This document shows positions 17,576-26,159 of a stretch of DNA of 64,000 nucleotides, piece by piece (the stretch's first letter is position 1; every line of letters begins with the position of its first letter). Source of the DNA: Gammaproteobacteria bacterium. GTDB lineage: Bacteria; Pseudomonadota; Gammaproteobacteria; Competibacterales; Competibacteraceae. The position numbers and the translations under genes are program-made. Below the pieces are notes generated by a model. The model worked only from the letters and a program-made list of their open reading frames with translations, was not told the DNA's origin and did not search any database. The stretch is taken from the NCBI GenBank assembly GCA_024234995.1, contig JACKNF010000008.1:88548-152547 (forward strand). The letters run 5' to 3'.

Positions 17576-18313
17576 ATGAGTGCTTACCTAGGTGTCGGCG
17601 GCGGTACGTTATCCGCTGCTCAGTATTCGCAAGAAGCGCTTCGCAAACGGTGGGAGGTCGATCATGTCGATAGCGTTTTCAGGCGCTTCATGGGTGAGAG
17701 CTTCGTGCCGTATATCGAGACGATCTCCGAGATCTTTACGCCGCCGCGTTCGACCGGGGTCCATTTTTATTTCGCAAGAAATATGCGCGAAAAGTTTGTT
17801 AACCTTATGTACTCAAAAGTGTTTCCTCCTGGCCCGATCACCAGCCTGTCCATGCGGAAGAAACCCGTCAGCACGTCGATGGTTCCGGATAAACCCAATG
17901 ATGCATCGGCAACCTGGCGGAATATCGCCGCGGCCAAGGGAATCGGGACCAGCTTTCGCTCGGCTGACACCGGATTAAGCTTGCACGTCGCGTTTAACAA
18001 AGCGTCGTGCGATATTCACGTCGACCGCAATGGCTTTATCATGAAGGCTGCCAACGGAAATGTTTATTGGGATTTAAACGGATTGCTTCGGCATTTTACG
18101 GTCGACCTTCTCAGCGACGGACTGCCGTGGATCATGGTTTCAGGTGGTGTGCTCAATAAAAACCGGCAGCCGGTTATGGAGGCAACCCTTTCGCCGTGGT
18201 TGGCCATCGATCTGCCATCGCGAGAAAATGACGGTAAACGTGAGATCAAGTTCGGGATATTGATCGGCGGGAAATTCGACGAGAACAAAATCATCGAACA
18301 CCTTCTTCATTGA
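17576..18313 (+). CDS. Uncharacterised protein, 245 residues
   Basis: I do not recognise this protein. It begins MSAYLGVGGGTLSAAQYSQE behind a near-perfect AGGAGG ribosome binding site, so it is very probably expressed. There is no signal peptide or clear membrane segment. A region rich in beta-prone residues runs from about residue 125 to the end, with VYWDLNGLLRHFTVDLLSDG in the middle. It is flanked by a broken DUF5675-like gene and a 104-bp inverted-repeat element, so it lies in the accessory zone. It could belong to a phage- or secretion-related cassette together with its DUF5675-like neighbour, but that is a guess. Confidence 0.7.
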   Translation: MSAYLGVGGGTLSAAQYSQEALRKRWEVDHVDSVFRRFMGESFVPYIETISEIFTPPRSTGVHFYFARNMREKFVNLMYSKVFPPGPITSLSMRKKPVSTSMVPDKPNDASATWRNIAAAKGIGTSFRSADTGLSLHVAFNKASCDIHVDRNGFIMKAANGNVYWDLNGLLRHFTVDLLSDGLPWIMVSGGVLNKNRQPVMEATLSPWLAIDLPSRENDGKREIKFGILIGGKFDENKIIEHLLH

Positions 18314-18577
18314 ACGCCCCAGTTGGCCTAGACCCGGCACGCGTGTTACCAACCGCTATTGCAAATAAGCCTCTGTTTGCATTAGCTGCCGGAAAACTAG
18401 AAACGCGGCTATCACGGCCAGGAACGTCGTGGTAAAACTGGAAAGATCGAGCGTCAACAGAGCAAGCCTCCGGGGTCGGCATGTTGCATGCGGCGCATTT
18501 TAAATCTTTTCCTCGCCCGGTGATGGTGAAGATTCTCCCTGGGCCGCGACCGGCACGGCAGAATGGGCGCCGGAATT

Positions 18578-18681
18578 GGTTCTAATGACATGGACGCCTC
18601 TCCTCATTCAGGGTTAATGACGCCTTCCCCGTTTGGCACCGTGATGCCGCAGTCGGTAGGCGCGTCCATGTCATTAGAACC
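18578..18681. repeat. 104-bp element with perfect 20-bp terminal inverted repeats
   Basis: GGTTCTAATGACATGGACGC (18578-18597) is exactly complementary to 18662-18681. The 64-base centre has no coding capacity. One end (15 bp with flank) recurs at 15530-15544. It is too short for a transposon with its own gene and too perfect for chance. A MITE or a recombination/termination palindrome are both possible. It lies in the 399-base gap between the unknown 245-residue protein and the methyltransferase gene, in which I see nothing else. Confidence 0.65.
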
Positions 18682-18712
18682 GTCGTGAGTCCCTGGCTCC
18701 GGAGAAACGAAT

Positions 18713-19336
18713 ATGCCCAATCTAGCGTTTTTATATAATGACTTGGCGGAGACCTATGCCGCTGGGCGGTATCTATTCGATACTACGCCCCTACTGGACG
18801 CATTCGCTGATTATCTCCCAGCAAGGGCGCACCTCCTGGATGCCGGCTGTGGAGCAGGGGAACCTGTGGCCCGCTACTTCGTCCAGCGTGGCGACACCGT
18901 GACCGGCATCGACATGTCCGAGCGGATGCTAGCCCTGGCTCGGCAGCGGGTCCCCGAAGCGACCTTTCAGCCCATGGATTTACGTGCTCTGGATTTCCCG
19001 CCGGAATCCTTTGATGGCGTGGCTGCCGTGTATGTGGTTTTTCATGTGCCGCGCGCCGAACATGTAGCACTGTTTGCCGATTTGTTGCAAGTGCTAAAGC
19101 CAGGCGGGGCGCTATTGTTAACGCTGGCGACGCGGGAATATACTGGACAGGACGAGTTCGATGGCGAGATCGAATTCCTGGGATACCGATTGCCCTATAG
19201 CCATGATCGTCCCGAGGTGGCCTTGCACAAGCTGGAAACGGCGGGCCTAACGGTGGTCAGCGCCCGGTTGATCGAGACCGGTGGGGAGACCTTCTATTGG
19301 GTGATCGCCCGCAGACCTCACGCTGAAAATCAATGA
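18713..19336 (+). CDS. Class I SAM-dependent methyltransferase
   Basis: 207 residues. The SAM-binding motif I is LLDAGCGAGEPVARYFVQRG, with the acidic ribose-binding residue in VTGIDMSERML and motif II-like MDLRALDFPPESFDGVAAVY. This is the Rossmann-type fold of small-molecule methyltransferases of the UbiE/Methyltransf_11 kind. The substrate is unknown. Its stop overlaps the start of the next gene (ATGA), so the two are translationally coupled. Confidence 0.85.
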   Translation: MPNLAFLYNDLAETYAAGRYLFDTTPLLDAFADYLPARAHLLDAGCGAGEPVARYFVQRGDTVTGIDMSERMLALARQRVPEATFQPMDLRALDFPPESFDGVAAVYVVFHVPRAEHVALFADLLQVLKPGGALLLTLATREYTGQDEFDGEIEFLGYRLPYSHDRPEVALHKLETAGLTVVSARLIETGGETFYWVIARRPHAENQ

Positions 19337-19776
19337 TGAATGTTCTGCGCTACCATCACATTCAGTTTGGCACGGTGATCGTCGTGTCGGTGCTGTTGGC
19401 CACCCTCGTGCTGGCCGGGGTGGGGGCTGCCATCCAGCTCGCGCCGCTGACCGTGGGCGGCCCGCTGGCGCTGGCCGTCCTCCTCGCCCTGTTTTACGCA
19501 CTGACCGTCGAAATCGACGCGACCCACTTACGGTTTCGCTTTGGGGTGGGGCTGATTCGGAAGTCCATCCCGCTAGCGGAGATCGTTGAGGTGAAGTCGG
19601 TGCGCAATTCATGGCTCTATGGGTGGGGTATCCATATCACGCCGCACGGCTGGCTGTACAATGTTTCTGGCTGGGAGGCCGTGGAGATCACGCTGGCGTC
19701 GGGAAAACACTTGCGGCTGGGTACGGATGAGCCGCGAAAGCTAGCGCGGGCAATCCAGGTGGCGCAGGACGGTTGA
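19333..19776 (+). CDS. Two-helix membrane protein with PH-like domain
   Basis: 147 residues. Two hydrophobic segments occupy about residues 12-60 (TVIVVSVLLATLVLAGVGAA and a following LALAVLLALFYAL). A soluble domain follows with GVGLIRKSIPLAEIVEVKSV, WGIHIT and GWEAVEITLASGKHLRLGTD. That pattern is typical of small bacterial pleckstrin-homology-like proteins with an N-terminal membrane hairpin. It overlaps the methyltransferase stop by ATGA. Function unknown. Confidence 0.75.
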   Translation: MMNVLRYHHIQFGTVIVVSVLLATLVLAGVGAAIQLAPLTVGGPLALAVLLALFYALTVEIDATHLRFRFGVGLIRKSIPLAEIVEVKSVRNSWLYGWGIHITPHGWLYNVSGWEAVEITLASGKHLRLGTDEPRKLARAIQVAQDG

Positions 19777-19825
19777 CTGGTTAAATTTACACCCGATGGA
19801 GAATCAGCAATTCCCGGTCTCTTTC

Positions 19826-19974
19826 CTAGATGTTTAGTCCCACATTATGGAGGAATGGATCAACGTTAAATCGTTCTGGTTCATTTGTCCATATTTTGCA
19901 GACATATTCATAGGGTGTAAGTCCCTTGAGTGTTTTGAGCCTTCGGGCGAAGTTGTATGCCATCATGAAGGCAT
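19826..19974 (-). pseudogene. C-terminal remnant of an IS481-type transposase
   Basis: The minus strand reads FMMAYNFARRLKTLKGLTPY followed by EYVCKIWTNEPERF and a short tail to the stop, the typical C-terminus of IS481-family transposases. Everything upstream is replaced at ~19974 by the end of an IS3-family element. No other part of the IS481 was found on the far side of that element. Confidence 0.7.
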
Positions 19975-20817
19975 TGAACCGCCCCGGGAATTCCGGAGGC
20001 TGGTTGTTGTGAGTCACGCTGCCCTGGCGGACTCGGTGAGTCGGCGATAGTGGGCTGCTTCGGCCTCGGCGGGCGGGATGTAGCCAATGGACTCCAGCAA
20101 CCTGCGATGGTTGAACCAGTCCACCCAGGTGAGGGTGGCCCATTCCACCGCCTCCAGGTTGGCCCAGGATTGCCGATGGATCACTTCGGCCTTGTACAGC
20201 CCGTTGATGGTTTCGGCAAGGGCATTGTCGTACGAGTCGCCTACGCTGCCTACCGAGGGTTCGATGCCCGCCTCAACCAGGCGCCCGGTGTAGCGGATCG
20301 ACACGTATTGCACTCCTCGATCGCTATGGTGGATCAAGCCGCTCCGGCTAAACGGCTGGCGCGCGTGTAGAGCCTGCTCCAGTGCATCCAGCACGAAATC
20401 GGTGCGGGCAGAACGGGATACCTTCCAGCCAACGATATATCGGGCAAATACGTCGATGATGAAGGCGACATAGATGAACCCCTGTGCCGTGAACACATAC
20501 GTGAAATCGGATACCCACAGCGCATTCGGACGCTCCGCCGTGAACTGGCGGTTGACCCGATCCTCCGGACAGGGGGTTTCCCGGTCGCTGACCGTGGTTT
20601 TGACCGGCTTGCCGTACCCAGCGCCGCAGGGTTTCCGCCGTACAGCCGATCTTAGTCGCGATTGAGCCAATGGCCGCCCATTGCGATTCATGCTCGCCTT
20701 GGTGCTCCCGCACCATGCGAACCGCCCGCTCCCTTATTTCCGGTGAAAAGTTTGCTGATGTCTTCATAGCTCCATACTCTCAAATGTTGGAGCCTCCGGG
20801 AAAGTCGGGGCGGTTCA
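19975..20817 (-). mobile_element. Internally deleted IS3-family element, 843 bp
   Basis: The ends share TGAACCGCCCCG followed, after a short mismatch, by CCGGAGGCT, as inverted repeats at 19975 and 20817 read inward. Full-length members are about 1.2-1.3 kb. Here orfA and orfB are fused through a deletion of the 3' part of orfA and the 5' part of orfB near 20605. A clean target duplication is not visible. Confidence 0.7.
20014..20767 (-). pseudogene. IS3-family OrfA/OrfB remnant with internal deletion
   Basis: OrfA begins MKTSANFSPEIRERAVRMVR and keeps its helix-turn-helix to RRWVRQAG (20767 to about 20605). From there OrfB continues in another frame: VKTTVSDRETPCPEDRVNRQ, then LWVSDFTYV (first Asp), HSDRGVQY (second Asp), and DNALAETINGLYKAEVI (Glu), ending at 20014. 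All three catalytic residues of the integrase domain remain, but the N-terminal half of OrfB is gone. The transposase is therefore probably inactive, while the termini could still be mobilised in trans. Confidence 0.75.
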
Positions 20818-20820
20818 ATA

Positions 20821-21026
20821 CCCCTTGGAGGCACGATCAACCCCACAGTGCATGGCGTGACTTCAAATTTGTGTTGAACCAAATCACGCGCACAATCGAA
20901 CCTCCGATACCCTTGGCACAAATGATCGGCGAATGGAACGGGATTTCAAAATCACTGGCTGATCCACCTCGCCGCCGCCGACCTCAGCTATCCAACCACT
21001 TCGAGTATGATTCCAAAACAAGTTAG
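20821..21026 (+). pseudogene. Possible transposase C-terminal remnant
   Basis: Beyond the IS3 end, the plus strand reads SAWRDFKFVLNQITRTIEPP, then LADPPRRRRPQLSNHF and a stop. The pattern (FKFVLNQI-R-IEP...RKP-LSNHF) resembles the C-terminal tail of some DDE transposases, but I am not sure of the family. No start is present. Confidence 0.35.
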
Positions 21027-21032
21027 CGCTTA

Positions 21033-21338
21033 TGGGTGTTGGCACTCGGTGGTATCGTCCAGCGAGTAATTGCTATCGGCAGGTTGGCGCTGGGCCTGTT
21101 GTTTAGCATGGATGGCCTGTCTACCGGGCTGCTGGCTTCCGGCGGGTTAGCAAGAGGCGGTATTGCAGCAGGTGGAGGTGCGATTGGCGGCGTTGCTTGC
21201 GGTTATTCTGCTGTAGGCAGTGGGGCCGCCGGCACGCATGTCATCGATAGCATGCGGCAGGATCTGGAAGCCGTGCGCTTTTTCAATGAATGGCTGCTGT
21301 TTCCTCAGAACGCCTTGAATCGCCGTCTGGGCGGCTGA
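21033..21338 (+). CDS. Short Gly-rich hydrophobic repeat protein, probably 5'-truncated
   Basis: About 100 residues. The middle is a string of short Gly/Ala repeats (SGGLARGGIAAGGGAIGGVA) typical of the tail of some bacterial membrane proteins with GG-hA-G repeats. Starts available are only GTG at 21033 or TTG at 21036, directly after the stop of a transposase-like remnant. The N-terminal portion has therefore probably been lost. Function unknown. Confidence 0.4.
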   Translation, partial: WVLALGGIVQRVIAIGRLALGLLFSMDGLSTGLLASGGLARGGIAAGGGAIGGVACGYSAVGSGAAGTHVIDSMRQDLEAVRFFNEWLLFPQNALNRRLGG

Positions 21339-21361
21339 ATCGATTCCTCATGAGTCTACAT

Positions 21362-21913
21362 CTACACACGCCGCAGCAACACGTAGACGGCTCCCGTCCC
21401 CCCATCCATCGCCGGTGCCGAGCAAAACGCCAGCACTTCATCGCGCTGGCGCAACCAGTGGTTAACCTTTTGCTTGAGTACCGGCCCCCGGTGGCGGGAA
21501 CCGTTTCCCTTGCCGTGAATGATGCGTACACAGTGGATATGTTCGCGGCGGACATGATGAAGAAAGGCGGTAAGCGCTTCTTTAGCGGTTGCGACTGTCA
21601 TGCCGTGCAGATCCAGTGCAGTCCCTACCCGGAAATGGCCTCGCCGCAGTTTGCGTAATACCGCTTGCTGCACTCCTTCGCGGCGGTAATACAACTCCTC
21701 GCCGGTCTCCAGATCTGCCGGTTCGAAATAATCTGAGATCATATCGGCCAAGACCTGCTGTTCGTCCGCTTGGGTGAACCGGGGGATCGGCGCTGGATGG
21801 CTCAGAGCCGGGTCAACCCGGTCGCAGCGCAGTAGTTTGACTGCGCCAACCGTCTGGCGGAACAGTTCCCGGTCCTTGGGATCAACGGTAAAGGGCGGGG
21901 CTGACCGGTTCAC
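21362..21913 (-). CDS. Smr-domain protein (SmrA-like)
   Basis: 183 residues. The C-terminal Smr (MutS2-like) domain shows LDLHGMTVATAKEALTAFL near residue 100 and VRIIHGKGNGS near 128, and ends CSAPAMDGGTGAVYVLLRR. The ~90-residue N-terminal extension (ADEQQVLADMISDYFEP) is typical of gammaproteobacterial SmrA/SmrB. Smr domains act as nucleases on DNA or on collided-ribosome mRNA. Whether this is SmrA or SmrB is not certain. It is followed, head to tail on the same strand, by nothing closer than the IS region. Confidence 0.85.
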   Translation of the reverse strand: MNRSAPPFTVDPKDRELFRQTVGAVKLLRCDRVDPALSHPAPIPRFTQADEQQVLADMISDYFEPADLETGEELYYRREGVQQAVLRKLRRGHFRVGTALDLHGMTVATAKEALTAFLHHVRREHIHCVRIIHGKGNGSRHRGPVLKQKVNHWLRQRDEVLAFCSAPAMDGGTGAVYVLLRRV

Positions 21914-21919
21914 AGTGAA

Positions 21920-22231
21920 TCAATAACGATAGCGCCGGGGTTTGACGCCGGATACGCAGCAGCGATCGTAGCGTGGCCGCGGAACCGCGTTCTTCAAGAG
22001 GCAGCGCGGCCGGGCGCCATATAGGGTATACGGCTTGACATAAGTCCAAGACCGGCAGTAGCGATTGTTCAAACAGGCGCTGCGACAGGCTTCGGGCGCC
22101 GCCACCCGCAGATTAAACGAGCGGAAAGTGGAACCCGGACGGATCGTGTTCCATTGCATGGCTTGTGCTTGCACATGGACCCCAAACGCCATAATGAATC
22201 CTGCTGTTGCCAGCATCAGGTTTTTTTTCAT
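21920..22231 (-). CDS. Secreted PAN/Apple-domain protein
   Basis: 103 residues with a clear signal peptide (MKKNLMLATAGFIMAFGVHV, cleavage near AQA). The mature part is a PAN/Apple fold: FNLRVAAPEACRSACLNNRY then CRSWTYV and CLLKN, ending in a CC pair and a basic tail. PAN domains bind proteins or sugars; the ligand is unknown here. It starts only 85 bases from the end of ampG on the same strand. Confidence 0.75.
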   Translation of the reverse strand: MKKNLMLATAGFIMAFGVHVQAQAMQWNTIRPGSTFRSFNLRVAAPEACRSACLNNRYCRSWTYVKPYTLYGARPRCLLKNAVPRPRYDRCCVSGVKPRRYRY

Positions 22232-22316
22232 GATAATAACCTCGCTGTGTTTTTAGTTAAAAGTAGATTAAAAACCTAATGCTGGCGCAGTGAACCCGGC
22301 CTGAATCACCCGCATT

Positions 22317-23612
22317 TCAGTTTTTGCCGGCTTCAACAAGCGGTTCCCCAGCGGGCGTATTCTGGCTGGACTCCATCCATGTGCGGAATCGGGTCAGCAG
22401 CCACAGGCCGGGAAGGGCCGTCAGGGTACAGAACCAGAAGAATCCTTCCCAACCGAACAGTTCCGCCAGGTAGCCGGTCGGTGCGGCAAGAATAACGCGG
22501 GGGATGCCCATCAGGCTGGATAGCAAGGCATACTGGGTCGCCGTGAATTTTTTGTTGGTGAGACTGGCCATGAAAGCGATGTAGGCGCTGGTGCCCATGC
22601 CGCCCGCCAGGTTTTCGCCGGTGATCACCAGGGCAAGCACCGGAACGCTATGACCGGCCTGCGCCAAGATAACGAAGCCAAGAATGGTCACCATTTGCAG
22701 GATGCCAAAGCGCCACAGCGACCGGTAGATGCCCCAGTGCAGGATGAGCATGCCGCCAATCAAACCGCCGATCACTGTCGCCCAGAAGCCAAACAGCTTG
22801 ACCACGGTCCCGATCTCGGTCTTGCTGAAGCCGAGATCCAGATAAAATGGCGTAGTAATGTAAGTGGCCATGGTATCGCCGATCTTGTAGAGCAGGATGA
22901 ACAGCAAAATCCACACGGCGTCCTGGCGGGAAAAATATTCGAGGAACGGTTGGACGACGGCTTCATAGAGATATTGCGGTGTCCCGGCAGCCACATCCGG
23001 CTCGCGGGCGAAAAGGGTGGTGGCAATTCCCGCCAGCATGGCGGCAGCCATGAGGAAATACACCCAGGAGAAGGGGATAAAATCCGCGAGAATCAGCCCG
23101 CCGCCAGAGGCTAGCAGCATCCCGGCCCGATAGCCGTTGACGTAAAACGAAGCGCCTAAGCCCTGCTCGTCGTCAGCCAATGACTCACGCCGGTAGGCGT
23201 CAATGACGATGTCCTGCGAAGCAGAGAAAAAGGTCACCAGCAAGGCCGCGATCGCGACGCCGGACGGACTGACGCCGGGATTGGCCAGACCCAGACCGGC
23301 AATAGCCAAGGTCAGCGCGAGCTGGATAACCAGCAGCCAGCCGCGCCGCCGGCCCAGAAATGCGGACAGGGTGTAACGGTCTAGGATCGGTGCCCAGACG
23401 AACTTGAGCGTATAGGGCAAGCCGACTAGGGCGAATAGGCCAATCGTACCCAAATCCACGCCCGCTTCGGTCATCCACGCCTGTAACACCGAGCCGGTCA
23501 GTAACAGGGGCAAACCGGAGGAAAAGCCCATCAACAGGGCGATCAGCATCCGGCCGCTAAAGAAGATACGCAAGATGTCGCGGCTGGAGCGGCGGACAGG
23601 ATCAGAGAGCAT
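22317..23612 (-). CDS. ampG: AmpG-family muropeptide transporter (MFS)
   Basis: 431 residues with about 12 hydrophobic segments. Family signatures are MGFSSGLPLLLTGSVLQAWM near residue 28, GLPYTLKFVWAPILDR near 64 and FFSASQDIVIDAYRRE near 128. AmpG imports anhydromuropeptides from the periplasm for cell-wall recycling. The 5' end overlaps the 3' end of xthA by 11 bases, so they may be co-transcribed. The C-terminus lacks long extensions. Confidence 0.88.
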   Translation of the reverse strand: MLSDPVRRSSRDILRIFFSGRMLIALLMGFSSGLPLLLTGSVLQAWMTEAGVDLGTIGLFALVGLPYTLKFVWAPILDRYTLSAFLGRRRGWLLVIQLALTLAIAGLGLANPGVSPSGVAIAALLVTFFSASQDIVIDAYRRESLADDEQGLGASFYVNGYRAGMLLASGGGLILADFIPFSWVYFLMAAAMLAGIATTLFAREPDVAAGTPQYLYEAVVQPFLEYFSRQDAVWILLFILLYKIGDTMATYITTPFYLDLGFSKTEIGTVVKLFGFWATVIGGLIGGMLILHWGIYRSLWRFGILQMVTILGFVILAQAGHSVPVLALVITGENLAGGMGTSAYIAFMASLTNKKFTATQYALLSSLMGIPRVILAAPTGYLAELFGWEGFFWFCTLTALPGLWLLTRFRTWMESSQNTPAGEPLVEAGKN

Positions 23613-24375
23613 AGTGGTAATCCATGATCAGGGGCGCGTGATCGGAAAAGCGTTCTTCCCGGTAGATCGCGGCGGCGTGGACTTTTTCCGCCAGACCGGG
23701 CGTGATGACCTGATAGTCAATCCGCCAGCCAACGTTGTTTGCCCAGGCTTGGCCACGATTCGACCACCAGGTGTATTGATCGGGCTCGGGATTTACTATC
23801 CGGAAGGCATCGACCCAGCCGAGCGGCCCGAACAATTCATCCATCCAGGCCCGCTCTTCGGGCAAAAACCCGGAATGATCGCGATTGGCCCGCCAGTTTT
23901 TCAGGTCAATCTCCTTATGTGCGATATTCCAGTCGCCGCACAGGATGAACTCGCGGCCACTGGCGCGCATGGCCTGTAACGGTTCAGCCAACCGTGCCAG
24001 GAAATCGAATTTGACCGTTTGCCGCTCCGCACTGGAGGAGCCGGACGGTAGATACAGCGATACCACGCTGAGATTCTTAAATCGCATTTCCAGCCAGCGT
24101 CCTTCACAATCGCATTCCGGCCAGCCCAGCCCGGTTCGCACCTCATCCGGCTCGCACCGGGCATAGAGCGCGACTCCGCTGTAGCCTTTGCGTTCGGCAT
24201 CGTAGTAGTAGCAATGATGACCTGTTGGATGATAAGGGTCAGGTGGCAACTGGTGAATCTGCGCCTTGGTTTCCTGAATGCAGACGATGTCGGCATTCTG
24301 CCCGGCGAGCCAGTTGAAAAAGCCTTTACGGGCCGCGGAACGGATGCCGTTGGCATTGAAGGTAATAACGCGCAT
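23602..24375 (-). CDS. xthA: Exodeoxyribonuclease III
   Basis: 257 residues, an AP endonuclease / 3'-5' exonuclease for base-excision repair. Motifs are MRVITFNANGIRSAARKGF, IVCIQETKAQ (metal-binding Glu), GDWNIAHKEIDLKNW (Asp/Asn pair) and the C-terminal SDHAPL (catalytic Asp-His). It is divergent from pyrE, with a 92-base promoter interval, as seen in many gammaproteobacteria. Confidence 0.93.
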   Translation of the reverse strand: MRVITFNANGIRSAARKGFFNWLAGQNADIVCIQETKAQIHQLPPDPYHPTGHHCYYYDAERKGYSGVALYARCEPDEVRTGLGWPECDCEGRWLEMRFKNLSVVSLYLPSGSSSAERQTVKFDFLARLAEPLQAMRASGREFILCGDWNIAHKEIDLKNWRANRDHSGFLPEERAWMDELFGPLGWVDAFRIVNPEPDQYTWWSNRGQAWANNVGWRIDYQVITPGLAEKVHAAAIYREERFSDHAPLIMDYHYAL

Positions 24376-24467
24376 GGCTGGGAACAGGCTGTTGGCGATC
24401 GGACGAAGTGTTTAAAGAGCGGCTATGATACGGCATTCTTTTCCTCTGACAGCCGGAATCTCGAACC

Positions 24468-25115
24468 ATGCGAGACTATCAGCGAGACTTTCTCGACTTT
24501 GCTATTGACCGGGGGGTGTTGCGCTTTGGCGAATTTACCCTCAAGTCCGGGCGTATCAGCCCTTATTTTTTCAATGCTGGACTGTTCAACACGGGCGCGG
24601 CATTGGCCCGGCTGGGCCGTTGTTATGCTGCTGCCATCATCGAAGCCGGGCTGACATTCGATGTGCTGTTCGGGCCAGCCTACAAAGGCATTCCACTGGC
24701 GGCCGCGGCCGCCATTGCTTTGGCTGAACAACATGGCCGGGAAACGCCCTGGTGCTTCAATCGCAAGGAAGCCAAGGATCATGGCGAAGGCGGGCTGATC
24801 GTTGGCGCCCCGCTTCAGGGCCGCGTGTTAATTGTGGACGATGTGATCACCGCCGGTACGGCGATTCGCGAGACAATGCAGATTCTAGACGCGCAGGGGG
24901 CTAAGCCTGCTGGGGTGGTGATCGCGCTGGACCGGCAGGAGCGAGGGCAGGGTGAGGAATCCGCGGTACAGGAGGTCGAACGCGCTTATGGCATTCCTGT
25001 CATCTGCATTGTCAAGCTGGACGATGTAATCGCTTATCTGGCGGAGCGTCCGGAGTACGTAGCTTATTTGGCACAGATGCAGCACTATCGCGAACAGTAT
25101 GGTGTTTCCGGTTGA
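24468..25115 (+). CDS. pyrE: Orotate phosphoribosyltransferase
   Basis: 215 residues. Converts orotate and PRPP to OMP in pyrimidine synthesis. It has the LRFGEFTLKSGR-type N-terminal motif (LRFGEFTLKSGRISPYFFNA), FGPAYKGIPLA and the PRPP-binding VLIVDDVITAGTAI. No attenuator hairpin with a T-run was seen in the short leader. The gene is followed closely by an SDR gene. Confidence 0.95.
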   Translation: MRDYQRDFLDFAIDRGVLRFGEFTLKSGRISPYFFNAGLFNTGAALARLGRCYAAAIIEAGLTFDVLFGPAYKGIPLAAAAAIALAEQHGRETPWCFNRKEAKDHGEGGLIVGAPLQGRVLIVDDVITAGTAIRETMQILDAQGAKPAGVVIALDRQERGQGEESAVQEVERAYGIPVICIVKLDDVIAYLAERPEYVAYLAQMQHYREQYGVSG

Positions 25116-25167
25116 TCGGCAGACGCTGGTGCGTTTTCCGGCCCATGCTGGCAGCAGGAGATGGACA

Positions 25168-25899
25168 GTGGCTGATATAGCGTCTTTATCCTTGCAAAAT
25201 CAGGTTGCTTTAATCACTGGCGGTGGACGAGGTATCGGCGCAGCGGCTGCTGAGGCGTTGGCGCGCAAGGGGGCTCATGGAATTGTCGCCAGCCGCACCA
25301 AAGCGGAATTGAGGAACACAGTTGCGCGGATTCGTGACCAGGGGCTGAGCGCTTCGTCGATGGTGCTGGATGTCGCTGACGACAGGGCCGTGGACGCGGC
25401 CTTTGCGAAAATCGCTGCCGATTTTGGCCGGTTGGATATCCTGGTCAATAACGCGGCTATTATGCGGAGCGGACCGTTTGCTGATCTGGCAATGCCCGAT
25501 TGGGATCAGTTACTGGCTGTTAATCTACGCGGCGCTGTCTTGTGTGCGCGGCAAGCGTTCCGGCTGATGCGAGAGCAGGGTGGTTGCATCGTGAACGTGT
25601 CCTCATTAGGCGGGGTGCCAGGAATGGAAAAATTCCCTGGCTATGCAGCGTATACCGTCAGCAAGTTCGCTCTGACTGGTCTGACCGAGGCGCTGGCCGC
25701 TGAGGGTCGCGGTTGCCAGATCCGGGTGAATGGCGTCGCGCCAGGGGCCGTGGATACCGCGATGTTGCGGCAAGCTGCACCGCACCTGCGTACCTGCACG
25801 GTACCTGCTGATGTCGCGAAGGTGATCGCCTTCCTGTGTGACCCGGCAGAATCCGGTTGCATGACCGGAGCGACGCTGGTTATCAATAGCAATCTGTAA
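25168..25899 (+). CDS. Short-chain dehydrogenase/reductase
   Basis: 243 residues from the GTG at 25168, which is preceded by AGGAG; an upstream open frame to 25099 overlaps pyrE and is not needed. It has the cofactor motif ALITGGGRGIGAAAAEALA, NNAAIM, the catalytic Ser in VNVSSLGG and the Y-x3-K pair in YAAYTVSKFALT. A Rossmann NAD(P)-dependent oxidoreductase of unknown substrate. It is 52 bases downstream of pyrE and probably co-transcribed. Confidence 0.85.
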   Translation: MADIASLSLQNQVALITGGGRGIGAAAAEALARKGAHGIVASRTKAELRNTVARIRDQGLSASSMVLDVADDRAVDAAFAKIAADFGRLDILVNNAAIMRSGPFADLAMPDWDQLLAVNLRGAVLCARQAFRLMREQGGCIVNVSSLGGVPGMEKFPGYAAYTVSKFALTGLTEALAAEGRGCQIRVNGVAPGAVDTAMLRQAAPHLRTCTVPADVAKVIAFLCDPAESGCMTGATLVINSNL

Positions 25900-26159
25900 A
25901 TTCAGCAGGCTCTGCGTTTCTTAAGGTGATACTCCCATCGTATGGGATAGTTATCGTCATTCGCGCTATACCGATGTTGCTCAATGTGAAATTGCATTGA
26001 GGCCGCCTCCGGTTACCGGTGTGAGTTCTGGGAAGATAGCTGCGCTTGCCACGCTGGTATCAGAGCAGATGAGAGGATATTCAGTTACGGTTTCGGTGTA
26101 ACTGCAAACGGGTTGAAATCATTTGCGGCTGGTTCGAGGTGGTGTTTAAGTGAATTTAA

